Assembly (NCBI GenBank): GCA_047967505.1
Contig: CM106540.1
Origin: Dipteris shenzhenensis
Taxonomy: Eukaryota; Polypodiophyta; Polypodiopsida; Gleicheniales
Length of the DNA: 64,000 nt
Strand: one strand, 5' to 3'
A program made the position numbers and the translations under genes. Position 1 is the stretch's first letter. Every line of letters begins with the position of its first letter. Shown one piece after another: positions 1-9,844 of the stretch. The notes beneath the pieces are model-generated. The model did not search any database and had not been told where the DNA came from. It saw nothing but the letters and a program-made list of their open reading frames with translations.

Positions 1-603
1 ATGTATTGTAGATTAGCAAAATATTTGTTGATTTTGTTGTACCAACTTCTGGGTGCTAGCTTTAAGCAGTAGAGACTTTTCTTCAGATGGGAAACCTGAT
101 TCTCTTTTCCTTATTCAACATAACCTACTAGTTGTTGCATGTAGACTTCCTCGTTTAGGTAACCATTGAGAAAAGCATCCTTGACATCTAGTTGGTACAC
201 ATTCCATCTGTTGAGTGTTGCTAGTGATATAAAGAACTGTATGGAATCCATCTTTGCTACTGGAGCATGTCTCATCATAGTCTTGACTGTACTGCTATAC
301 AAATCCTTTTGCAATTAGTATGGCTTTGTATCTTTCAATGCTTCCATCTAAATTGTAGTTCACTTTGTAAACCCATTTGTTTGCTACGGCCTTATTTTTT
401 GGTGGAAGTTCACATAATTCGCAAGTATTGCTCTTGCACAAAGCTCCCATTTCTTCATTCATAGCAGTTTGCAATTCTGGCTGGTCATTTTCCTCTTCGA
501 AGTACAGTGGCTCTTCTGTAGCCATGATGGTAGTCACAAGAGCATAATTGGTGGTTTCAACATAAATTGCTTTGCCTTTCTGAGCATATGTCAATTTTGT
601 TAA
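1..603 (-). pseudogene. Ty1/copia reverse transcriptase fragment (family A)
   Basis: Reading the minus strand, two overlapping open stretches (594-295 and 314-111) give the N-terminal part of a copia RT: the tract ending in NKWVYKVNYNLDGSI, then the region with YQLDVKDAFLNGYLNEEVYMQQ, then a YNKINKYFANL-like tract to the window edge. The motif A aspartate (LDVKDAF) is present. A frameshift near 300 separates the two parts. The protein closely resembles the RT at 21,312-22,015, so both belong to one family. The right edge near 603 is abrupt. The fragment continues beyond position 1, so how far it extends is unknown. It is not a functional gene. Confidence 0.88.
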
Positions 604-966
604 CTGCGACGACCCAACTGACCCAAGTACTCATCCCCAATAGTAGTTTCCAAACCTATCAAAGCAACTCGCCTCGTTGCTCTCCTCCTTCAAAGGCAAG
701 TCCCCATTAATAGAATCGGTAGAACCCTCCTCCACCACCAATTAGCTCAAAGTACAAGAAGCATTAGGGCACTGTGCCAACCCCACCTATGGCTACAAAA
801 TACAAGCAACAAAGGGAGCAAAAACCCGCACATGCCACTTTGATGGAGGAGTGGTTTGTGGATTTCCTAGTACAGTGCACTCAGCCCACAATATTTTCAA
901 GAGGTGACAAGAGACCTTGCAAAGGAAGCTACGTCCCGAGCATAAGAAAAATAGAGGATCTGTTAG
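604..966. other. Non-assigned stretch
   Basis: The DNA between the copia fragment and the first unknown coding relic holds a short open frame (774-983, + strand) with no recognisable domain. I see no promoter, repeat or RNA gene here. Confidence 0.5.
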
Positions 967-1250
967 CTCACCGAAGAGCTTGAACTAGAGAAGGATTGGG
1001 TCTTAAGTCTCCAAGAAATCAGATATGCCCTAGCGAAGGTCACTAGAAGGGACCAGGCACCAGCTACCTCATTGCAAGGGTAGAACAAAGATCTAGAAAA
1101 GGAGCTTTCAGTGGAAATGGCCAAGGAAAATACTCTTTTCATCTAAAATATTGAAGCCAAGCAAGCCTTGGAGCAGTACATGTTAGATGCATAAAAGACC
1201 CATGCAACCATGCATAAGCAAATCGATGCCCTATAGTTAACTCCCTCTAT
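967..1250 (+). pseudogene. Coiled-coil-like coding relic of unknown origin
   Basis: One plus-strand frame reads as a Glu/Lys/Gln/Leu-rich, helix-forming protein segment of about 90 residues (starting LTEELELEKDWVLSLQEI), broken by four stops at 1081 (TAG), 1144 (TAA), 1192 (TAA) and 1234 (TAG) but by no indel. Each stop sits where glutamine would fit and is one C-to-T step from CAG or CAA. Heptad-like spacing of hydrophobic residues suggests a coiled coil. I do not recognise the family. It may belong with the relics at 1,602-2,570 to one decayed mobile-element ORF. Confidence 0.4.
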
Positions 1251-1601
1251 GAATAGCTGCACAAGTACAACTAGTTGTATCACAAGTTGGAAATGGCCCA
1301 CAGACAAACCTCTAAAGAGATTGATCTTGACTGTCAAAAGGAAGTCAAGTATGAGTAGATCCTGGAGGCCTTTGCTAACATTAGCACTCATCATGACATA
1401 GAGCCTTGCATGGTGGAAGACACCTCCCACTTCCACTTTAACATCCTTAAAGTCGCCTCCATTCACTACCACTTTGACCTCACTAACCCACTTCCCTCAC
1501 TTTTTTGATGCCATGAACTACCATTCCCTCCATGCACACCCTTGGCCATGGCATTCTTTAGCAGCGATCTCAAATTTGGTGAGGATTAGGATATCCAACA
1601 C

Positions 1602-2226
1602 TTGCCCTTCTATCCACTTGTCCTAAATTTTTGTACTTGGTGCAGGTGCATCATGGAATCCTTTCTTTTTCTAGCAGATGCCAAAATTTTGGAGCTTTCT
1701 ATGCCCAACAACACCTCCCAACATGGGCTTGCACTCCACATTCCATGGCCAAAGGCCTTGGATGGTTGTAAGAACATAGTCGAGAGGAAGCACACGGAAT
1801 TTATAACTATCTTTTGGTGAATGGGGTTAGCCCACAATATGATCGGCTAGCATTATCCTTCTATATAATAAAAATTTAGAAGCTATGCAACGCATGCTCA
1901 AGGATGGTTTCAGCCATTTTGTATCCGAGCATGTCTCTTACCGTCGCCTCTTAATTGAGGAAGAAGCCAATACAGCCATAGCAACCTTTAACTCCACCAC
2001 CGATCCCAACACTTCTCAGCTTCCCCACCCGTCTACTAATATCAACCGCCCAACCACTTCTCCTCTAAATACTTACTTGAATTTTCCTAATCCCACCACC
2101 TCCTCCCCTCTACATAGCCCTCCACTTCCCAACAATCTGCCACCACACACATGGGGTCAGTGGAGACACCTTCAGGGCCTGCTCAAGACCTGTCCAATGA
2201 ATTCACCCCAGAGCAAGTCCATATGA
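1602..2226 (+). pseudogene. Degenerate coding relic, gag-like appearance, unknown
   Basis: Plus-strand open pieces at 1602-1820 and 1885-2226 are separated by stops and a likely frameshift. The first contains a tract around PKALDGCKNIVERKHTEF. The second is helical at first (MQRMLKDGFSHFVSEHVSYRR), then turns into a Pro/Ser/Thr/Asn-rich low-complexity tail. A helical segment followed by a proline-rich linker is common in retroelement gag proteins, but there is no zinc knuckle or other signature, so the assignment is only a guess from composition. Confidence 0.25.
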
Positions 2227-2570
2227 TATTGCGGCTAGCTTTCATGCCTCTAGATAGTCTTTCTCAAGAGTATCCTTCCACAGAGTCAGACCACTTCTGG
2301 GATGACCAGGATGAAGACAAAGTAGTCGATGATCCAAAGTGGTACTGGGTTTTACACAAGTGCAAGCCATTTGAGGACCTAACGAACTTAAGCCTGTGGA
2401 AGGGCAAGTTGCATAGTTTTGACCTCAAGGCAATTGACATCATGGAGGTCCGTGCCCTTAGAAAGGGCAAAAAACTAACAATTCAAAGGACCGTGGAGGA
2501 TCCAAGGACCCCGATCCCTAAGCAGAGCCATGTATTGATGGAGATGCCAGTACAGCATGCATTACTATAA
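2151..2570 (+). pseudogene. Orphan 139-codon ORF, unknown
   Basis: An uninterrupted plus-strand ORF from an ATG encodes an acidic protein with a Trp-rich centre (DHFWDDQDEDK, then DDPKWYWVLHKCKPFEDL) and a basic C-terminal part. The composition is protein-like rather than random. Similar-looking but stop-broken sequence continues to about 3,130. I do not recognise the family. Its position beside other broken plus-strand relics suggests it is part of an old transposable element and not a host gene. Confidence 0.3.
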
Positions 2571-3500
2571 TGCATGCTGCTCCCGTGGGATGCATCCTAC
2601 ATACATGCCTCTACCTCATTGATGGAAATGGAGCCTCTTTTGGAAAATAAAGGAAAGTGATCCCACTGTCATATACAAATTTCCCTGCTTCAGCTTTCCT
2701 TCAATAGCGATGGCATACGGCCTCACTTCCCAAATGTAGGAGTTCATCAATACATATGTCAAAGCCCTCGATCCACTAGTTGTGGCCTCCTTTAATTTTT
2801 TTCAACTCTTGATCATTTTGCTCAGGGACATTCTGGAACAGTGGCTGACCCTAGAAGAGTGGAACCTTAACATTCACCATGAACTAGTATTCATAAGGGG
2901 CCCTTCCTTCAAGCAAGTCATCCGCATGTACCTCCGTGTTAAAATTCTCCACCCCCATTAGATTCGCACATTCAAGGAAATGCATGACACGCACTTTTGG
3001 GAGCCTTAGTTCCCATTGTGTTGGATCTCGCAATGACTTTTTGATGGATGCTCCCTAGTCCAAACCATCATGCAAACAACCAGCTTACTTCACACTAATT
3101 GATCCAAGGATGGATCAAGTATAGATAGGGGGGCATGTTTACCCCATGGGACAATGGAGAAATAGAATCTCTCTCCTTTTCAAAGGAGTGTTGTCTATGT
3201 TTCTCTTGCTCTTGCCTTTGTGAATGCATCTTGCCCCCTTTCCCTCTTCTTGCTTCATGCTTCCTCTTCCCTCTTCCTTCTCCTTTCCTAGTCCCTCTTC
3301 CCTCTCCCCTTTGTCTCTTGAGGATTCACATCGCTACAACTCTGAAAGCCATTGGCCTAACACTCTTGGATTGCATGTGCTTGCATTACTCCCACAAGGA
3401 GTGGTAGGAGGAGAGTTTCCCTCGATATCCCTTCAAGATCCCCATGACACATTGAGTCATTGCTGGAGACCTCACAAAAGAGAAAAGGAATGATGTGGGC
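2571..3500. other. Decayed coding-like DNA and pyrimidine-rich tract
   Basis: From 2,571 to about 3,130 the plus strand gives short stop-broken protein-like pieces in several frames. From about 3,170 to 3,320 the plus strand is rich in CT runs (CTCTTCC and CCTCTCC motifs), and open frames there are composition artefacts. No other feature is visible. Confidence 0.4.
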
Positions 3501-5010
3501 CTACAAATTCTAGATAGAATTACTGCATCTAGTGAAGATTTTGTGGTGCTCATCAACTTCCTCTTGTGACTAGGACAGTTAAAAATTTTAGTTATAGGTA
3601 TCTTGGTCAAGTAGCCATTTAGCTTCAGGTAGTAAAGTAACATCACATTAGTCTCATTTCTAAAAAAGATAAGCATTTCTAAAAAATAAGTGAGAAAATA
3701 GATCTTCAGCCAATAATGAAAGACTCATCATTAAAACTGCAAAGCATCCTGGCAATCCAAACAAACCATCATGCATGTGCTTTGATCAGTGCCCATGAAG
3801 CATAAGGCAACTTGAGTGGATCCCCTAACAAGAGAGATTTAAATTTATGGGTTCTCCTACATGGTACTACACAAACTTCCAAACCCTTTTGGCACCAGGG
3901 CATGTGTTCTAATGTGAAAGCACACCCAAAGCAGTGTCCCCTCAAACAAAATCCTCCTTTTATCTATTGTCTTAAGCCTTTTTACAAGTGTATCCGATGT
4001 GAAGTAAAGAACCAAATCCTTCTTTTATCTAGCTACAATTTCTCTTTAAGGCCCTCCCATGTTTGTAATTTAGAGTCTGTCAAAACAAAACATTTCTTTA
4101 ACCATATTTCAACTAAGTATTCCACAATATTGAAATCCCCAAGCAATATACAACTATTACCTATTAGGTTAAGTGACTCCGAAGTCTTTGTCCTAGCCTG
4201 TGCCCCTGTAGGAGAATAAACTAAGGCTCTAATGAAAGAAATATTTCTTGTTCTGCACCTTAGAGCAACCCAAAATTGGAGATACATTCTTTCCTCATGC
4301 CTATCTTCATCAAGGAAGGCAGCAACCTTACCTTTAGAATATGGGACTTCCTCAGACGCTGGCTTTGTGCTCTTTTACTAAAATTCACATGAAGCATTTT
4401 GTGACCCAGATCCACCTAGACTATGGGTCTATTCATCTAAACGGTCTCTTCTTGTTCAGTGGGCACTTCCGTGGGATCGTTTGTGAGCTTGAGGGTTTGT
4501 TTGTATCTCAGGGCCTTCCTCTTGGCTTGTTGGAAGAGTCGAAGGGGTTCTATGGCACATCCTCTTTTGTCTTAATTTTAAAACTTTCTTTGGCTTCAAA
4601 AGTTGCCTCAGCCTCGTCACTTCTATCTCCTTGTCTGGTGTATTCACTTGAGGGGATGGTGGATTTATCTCACAGTTCTCTTCCTCTTGATGATCCTCCT
4701 ATTGGTCTCACACTTTGTTGTGTATCTCTTGTGTCATGGGAGGTTGTTTGATTGCCTCCAAATTTCACAAAGGAGGTCCTTCATCCTTCTTGATCTTCGA
4801 CACTAGAAGTGTGAGTATAATGCCATATGAAAGGAGGGGTAAACTGTCCTCCTTTAAATTCTTGAAGAACCTTTGAGTAAGAGGTCCTTGATCTCTTGAT
4901 GAATCTCTAGTGGTGTGTTCTTTGGAAGAGATGCTTTTGAGTGGATTTCTATCACTTCCTCCTCTGCGCACTTCGTTCCATTATCCTCCTCCATAGCTAT
5001 TGTTCTCCTT
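3500..5010 (-). pseudogene. LINE (L1-type) remnant: ORF1 tail and endonuclease start
   Basis: On the minus strand, pieces at 4,971-4,765 and 4,647-4,456 are charged, Ser/Lys/Glu-rich and resemble the variable ORF1 tail or linker of plant LINEs. The piece at 4,287-4,033 has the hallmark of an apurinic-type endonuclease: a strand ending ALVYSPTG, a spacer, then ILLGDFNIVEYLVE, where GDFN is the conserved catalytic motif. Frameshifts and stops separate the parts. After about 4,030 the reading decays, and no RT domain (FADD) follows. The copy therefore keeps its 5' part and lacks ORF2 RT. Confidence is good for LINE origin and low for exact edges. Confidence 0.6.
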
Positions 5011-5230
5011 CTGATTGGGAAGCTGCAGAAAGTCGATAGTGAGAGCTCAACTCTTTGGTCTAGTCTGTGATCCTAGGAAAATGGAGCTTTCCCAAGTATC
5101 TTTCAGCATGCAACAAAGCTAGTAGTCACATCATGCAATCTAGTAACTGGTGTCACATGGCTCTCACAGCTTGGGCTAGATTTGGTAGCTGAGACTAGGT
5201 TGAGGAGAAGCTCCTTCCCTCTAAATTCCA

Positions 5231-5233
<3 letters not shown>

Positions 5234-5282
<49 letters not shown>
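5234..5282 (+). repeat. (CT)n microsatellite
   Basis: About 24 uninterrupted CT dinucleotides, followed directly by a short (CA)n stretch near 5,292-5,301. Confidence 0.97.
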
Positions 5283-5284
<2 letters not shown>

Positions 5285-5512
5285 CTTCTCACCACACACA
5301 CACATACATGCCTCCTTAGGATTATTTACTCTTGTAAGACTCACCACAAATTGGGCAATAGGATCATTCGGTTTTGTTTCAAACTTTACAATTTTTGAAA
5401 CATTGATTGTGCCCAATTGTTTCAAAATGTTGGTTGTGCCCAACTATTTTGAGGCAAAAATTTTGTTGGTGGATCTTGCAGGACATTTCGAGTGTATTGG
5501 TTTGACACAGGC

Positions 5513-6080
5513 TACAATACTATAACATTCTATTGAGAATATAAGTACGTTGTCCTATATGCTCACACATATAAATTGGTTGAGCCATGTTATGATTCTT
5601 CAAAGAATAACCCTTGGAAGGGATTTGGTTGCATGTGATGCTCGAAGATATCTACTTGCTGATTTGAATTTAACTAGACAAAGGGAATAGTAAAGCTTGA
5701 ATTATTTGTGAAAGTTGTGTTAATAATTATTGATTGTGTGAAACGTGTATTTTGTGAAAGATAGAATGTGCATGGGTCATTGTGAAAGTTGTGTTAACAA
5801 TTATTGATTGTGTGAATCATTTATTTTGTGAAAGACAAGTTGCAACATTCTCTTGAGAATATAAGTATGTTGTCCTATATGCTCACACTTTTAAAGTGGT
5901 TGAGCCATGTGATGGTTCTACAAAGAATAATCCTTGGAATTTCATTTGATTGGATAAGAAATTCATTTGCTGATTGAATTTTAATTGGACAAAGGGGATA
6001 GTAAATCTTGAATTATTTGTGAAAGCTTTGTTATTGATTGTGTAAATCATCTATTTTGTGGAATATAGATCAATGTGCAT
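5513..6080 (+). repeat. Tandem duplication, period about 320 bp
   Basis: The segment beginning ACATTCTATTGAGAATATAA at 5,525 recurs at 5,845 as ACATTCTCTTGAGAATATAA, and the match continues through the tract containing TTGTCCTATATGCTCACAC and beyond. Inside the first unit a smaller unit starting GTGAAAGTTGTGTTAA repeats with a 74-bp period (5,708 and 5,782), and a third relative lies at about 6,019. No coding content is seen. Confidence 0.85.
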
Positions 6081-7640
6081 GGGTTGCTCTTCAAACTTAG
6101 ATGCATTGAGGAAAGTATTGGAGTAACATTTTAGAGTTGAGTCTCTCTACCAAAAACCTGCGTATGTAATTTGACTACTAATGGTCACCTTAACAATGTC
6201 TACATAACACACTCCAAGTAGTCCACATGACAAAATGATTAATGAGGCAAATTATAGGGTTCCTCCCCAAGATAAATGCATGCATATCCTTTATTTATGT
6301 CATTCTAAGATGAACTTCTCACTTACTATGGACTTTTTATATTCACACTTGCAACTCTTCACAATAGAACGCTGTTCTTACAATAGAAAACTTCAATAAA
6401 ATTGGTGTTGATATGAAACCACGTGGTGATGTTAAATTGATGTTGATATCAAATCAATTGACATGATGTAGTCGTTGGGTCAAGGTTTGGCCTACTTAAA
6501 ATTCTATTTAAACTATTTATAGTGAAAGAAAAGCATACAAATAGCCATCCACGTTAAAACAATGGAAACTTGAGTTAGTGTAACGTTAAGATGTATCAAG
6601 CTTACTAAATCATTCGATGCAAACAAGAGTATTTCATATCCTTGAACCATGAGAAGGTAACCTCTTGATGGGTGAGGGTACACGTGTTACTATGCAATAT
6701 CTAATTATGGTTTACTATTTGAAATCTTATTGATTATACTAACCTAAGTGGCCACACTTGTGATGTACTTTCAAATGCTTGTCTTGTCTTGTCTTTGCAA
6801 TATGTAAACCTACCATGTATTATTGGCCCATTTGTACCTTAATAAGCCTAACTTGCTTGGTTGCCTCCTAGACATTGGCAAGCTTATACTAGCCACCTAG
6901 ACTTGGCATCTCTTTTGAGCACTTATGTTTTTTCGTGTTGGTTCCATTGCTTGCTCTACATGACGATTGTGCCCGTCAACATATGTAGACAATAGCTTCT
7001 ATAAAAAGGGCTCTTGGGCTCGTGAGCATCCTTAGATGCAAGGTCATGTGCAAGCACACATGTTACCTTTCCCTTTGTGAAAATCAATTGAGGACATGTT
7101 ATAACATGCAAAAAGTCCATAACTCAACATGTGAGCCTCTAAGCTATGTGCATACTTTAAGAGACATGTTGCATGTGCACAAAAGTGTGTAGCCAAATTG
7201 AAGCAATAGTATTTCAAGTTGAAATTTCCATGGCCTAATTCTAGATGACAATGTATGATGAATGATGAACACCTATTCACAAACTTACTCAAATTGGCAT
7301 GCACATGCTAGGTGCGATGGCACAATCAATGACTTGAACATACTAGTTATTGAGACCTTTCGATTGAGACCCTTCTTCAAGGGGTTCAAACTAGCACCTA
7401 CCAGTGCCTTGGGCAACTCAATATCAAGCTTTTCTCATATGAACTCGAATTTCCACATCGTGGCAAGCAAAGGTGGGTGGTTGGCATAATTATGAGGCCA
7501 CTCAATCCAATTGATAGTAGGTTCTAGTCTGCCTTTGGTTGAGTGGATTGTTGTGCAAAATGTCATAATTAAGCAGCAGAGTGATACAATAATGACCAAT
7601 AAGATTTACACCCATAGGTACTCAATTCTCAAAGTGGACG
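6081..7640. other. AT-rich DNA without recognisable genes
   Basis: Only short unrelated open frames occur on either strand. I see no domain, RNA gene, LTR end or terminal inverted repeat in this stretch. Confidence 0.5.
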
Positions 7641-7646
7641 AGGTGC

Positions 7647-8132
7647 TTATTTATTGTTTGACGTTGTGAAATTAAGAGGGATGCTTGCTTGGTTGCTCAC
7701 TTTGGGGCTATGTGACAAGATGCCTTCTATTAAAGAGCATGTCATACCCATTTTGGTAGCAAGGCCTAGCATAGGAGAATTATGCACCAACTCCTTGGAA
7801 CGGTTGACTTTTGCCTTGAATGGCAACAAAGCCATTTTGGAGATCACTCTAAGGAAGGGTCCTTGAACAGTCTGAGGTAGCATTTTATTGTTTGCTTTTT
7901 CCTTGGAGCAACTTGCGGGTGGCTCTAATGCTGGAGACATGACATCATGTGTGGCTTGTCCAAGAGAGAACATGTGAGGCGTAGAGCAGGTTCCCAAATA
8001 TGCTGCACACGACCTGGGCTTGACGCGTTCCCCCTTCACACCCTGCCAAATCCTAGCAAATGTATGCCCCGTTGGAGATGATAAAAAAGCCTCTCCATGT
8101 GGGCATTTCGGGGTTGGGCTACACACAACCAA
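7647..8132 (-). other. 161-codon minus-strand open frame, doubtful
   Basis: This is an open frame with mixed composition and no recognised domain. It lies just downstream, in minus-strand sense, of a LINE endonuclease remnant, but shows neither RT nor RNase H motifs. The plus strand is also open across part of it (7,654-7,866). It is probably a chance ORF in moderately GC-rich DNA and is listed only because of its length. Confidence 0.2.
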
Positions 8133-8374
8133 TAGGGCAGTGACAGGAAGCTGGGGAGCTTGTACCGGCGGCGAGGATTCCCTTGCTCAAACCGTTCAAC
8201 TGCATGCTCGTAGGCAAAGATCGGGGCTCGCGGGAACATGCTCCTAGGTAGCAAGATGGGTCCTAGGATAGGTATGTGCACATGTGGGTGGTAGGGGCAC
8301 CGCCCGACAGGCATAGGCTTAGGCGACCACAAGTGCTGCTGATTTTGAAGCCGAAAGTGGAACAACAAACCACC

Positions 8375-8760
8375 CTACGCGTTTTCAGTTATTTCAACAG
8401 AAATCTCTGGGCCCGAGTCCGTCCGACGCGCAATACTTTTGCTTTTGTGCATCCGCCGAAATTTCCGTGGCATCTCAGAAATTGCATTGAAGTCGCCAGA
8501 AATTACGACAGGAAATGTCTGCCCTTGTGCCCTCCTGCGAATTCTTCTACAATGTCGCCCATTAAAATCCAGCTGTCCACATGCACGTTGCGTCGTCCTT
8601 CGACCGGTATGCACGTTCTCACTCGGTTCCTTTTGCCCGGCTTATGGTTCGCTTCGTCTCATCTCGACTAGGAGATCCGGAATTCGCCATAAAGCTGTGC
8701 GTGACTCACGCGAATTGGGTCCTTTGATCTCCAGCTGCACGCGCCACGGACCTTAGATGA
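8375..8760 (-). pseudogene. LINE endonuclease remnant
   Basis: The minus strand encodes VVISGDFNAISEM (within 8,614-8,375), the GDFN catalytic motif of L1-type endonucleases. About ten residues later the next frame reads KFGG, matching the usual GG that follows the motif, so a frameshift lies between them. Upstream the reading frame changes again. The sequence is more GC-rich than its surroundings, which suggests a younger or differently derived insertion than the LINE at 3.5-5 kb. No RT domain is present. Confidence 0.5.
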
Positions 8761-8810
8761 GATCTCATAAAGGAGCCTGAACGAGGCTAGGCTATGCACC
8801 GATAACTCGA

Positions 8811-8885
8811 GGAAGCCGCGGCAGAGTGGTAGGGCTGCCAACCTACCTGGGCAGCGGCCCTCGTTCGTTCGATTCCCCTTGAGGA
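8811..8885 (+). ncRNA. tRNA-like sequence with A and B boxes (SINE head or tRNA relic)
   Basis: CGGCAGAGTGG (8,819-8,829) matches the pol III A-box consensus at 10 of 11 positions, and CGTTCGATTCC (8,866-8,876) matches the B box at 10 of 11. Start-to-start spacing is 47 bp, right for an internal tRNA promoter. I could not fold a full cloverleaf with a clear acceptor stem, so a functional tRNA is unlikely. A tRNA-derived SINE extending to about 8,960, or an old tRNA pseudogene, fits better. No clear poly-A or poly-T tail is seen. Confidence 0.45.
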
Positions 8886-9840
8886 TAGAGGCAAGGCGGG
8901 TGCCGAGTTTGCAATAACAATGTTGGACCCGCCAAGCCCAAGGCTAGTACTTGATTCGACTTTCCAATGTTACTTTGGAGCCTAAAATCGCACCACGATT
9001 TTGGAGGTTTGTGTTGCACATTGAAGCTCCTTTTGCCAACGAGCTACAAGGTGCCATTTTGCTCTATAATCCGATTCTAGCAACTTCACTCTAACCAGTA
9101 TAGAGCTTGGCAAGCTTTTGCTCAGAGTATGCCAATCAAACATGGCCAACTGCAAACTCATAGAGCTTCCTTTTAAGTCAGTCTAGATGCTACAATAAGC
9201 TAAAGGGAGGTGGACAAGTAGCTTGTGTGAACCAAGAAGAGTTTAAATTGTTCCCCAAAGAGTTATGGCTCACGACTCACTACTTAGATGAGCCAACATC
9301 CATACCCCTTCATGAACAATGTATAAAAGGGAAAAAGGGGGGCGGGGGGGGGGGGATGCTTTCTCATAGCTACATCCCTAATGAAGGTAATTGCAAAGGT
9401 CTAAGCGCATTTGAAGAGCTGCTATTCGGCGCATCCATCAAATGTTTAGCCATCATGGTTTTCCTTGTGTTTTTGGCTTTTGGGAAAATCGTAACTTGTT
9501 ATAAGTCCTAATAAAGCACAAACCTATTACAAATAAATGGACCTATACAATGTGCAAGAAATGGACCTATGTAATAGTTCTTATAAGTCCTAATAAAGCA
9601 CAAACCTATAAATGGACCTATGCAATGTGCAAGTTACCTTCAATGGTCCAAACACATGAGGGTGATATATCATGTCATCATTAGACATGGGCTAAAGTTG
9701 CATGTTGAAGAAAGTTTCCAAAATTTTCAAAGGAACAAACTAGGAATCTAAACACAAGAAACCATGAAGATTCCCTTAATAGAAAGTGTGGGAGGGAATT
9801 GTTCTTGGTTGAACTATTCAATATGAAGGCCAAGGTAATA
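8886..9840. other. Unassigned DNA with a poly-G run
   Basis: It contains a G-rich run at 9,337-9,355 (one C inside) and a plus-strand open frame at 9,227-9,511 spanning that run, with no recognised domain. Nothing else stands out except the small duplication annotated separately. Confidence 0.45.
9499..9645 (+). repeat. Tandem duplication, period 82 bp
   Basis: TTATAAGTCCTAATAAAGCA at 9,499 recurs at 9,581, and both are followed by ACAAACCTAT and a tract with ATGGACCTAT and CAATGTGCAAG. Confidence 0.85.
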
Positions 9841-9844
9841 TTTG

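Noticed and set aside
5234-5282. Regulatory GAGA element
   Set aside because: A plain CT microsatellite with no gene nearby is a sufficient explanation.
8020-8756. Overlapping plus-strand ORFs in the GC-rich segment
   Set aside because: They are antisense to the LINE endonuclease reading and show no domains.
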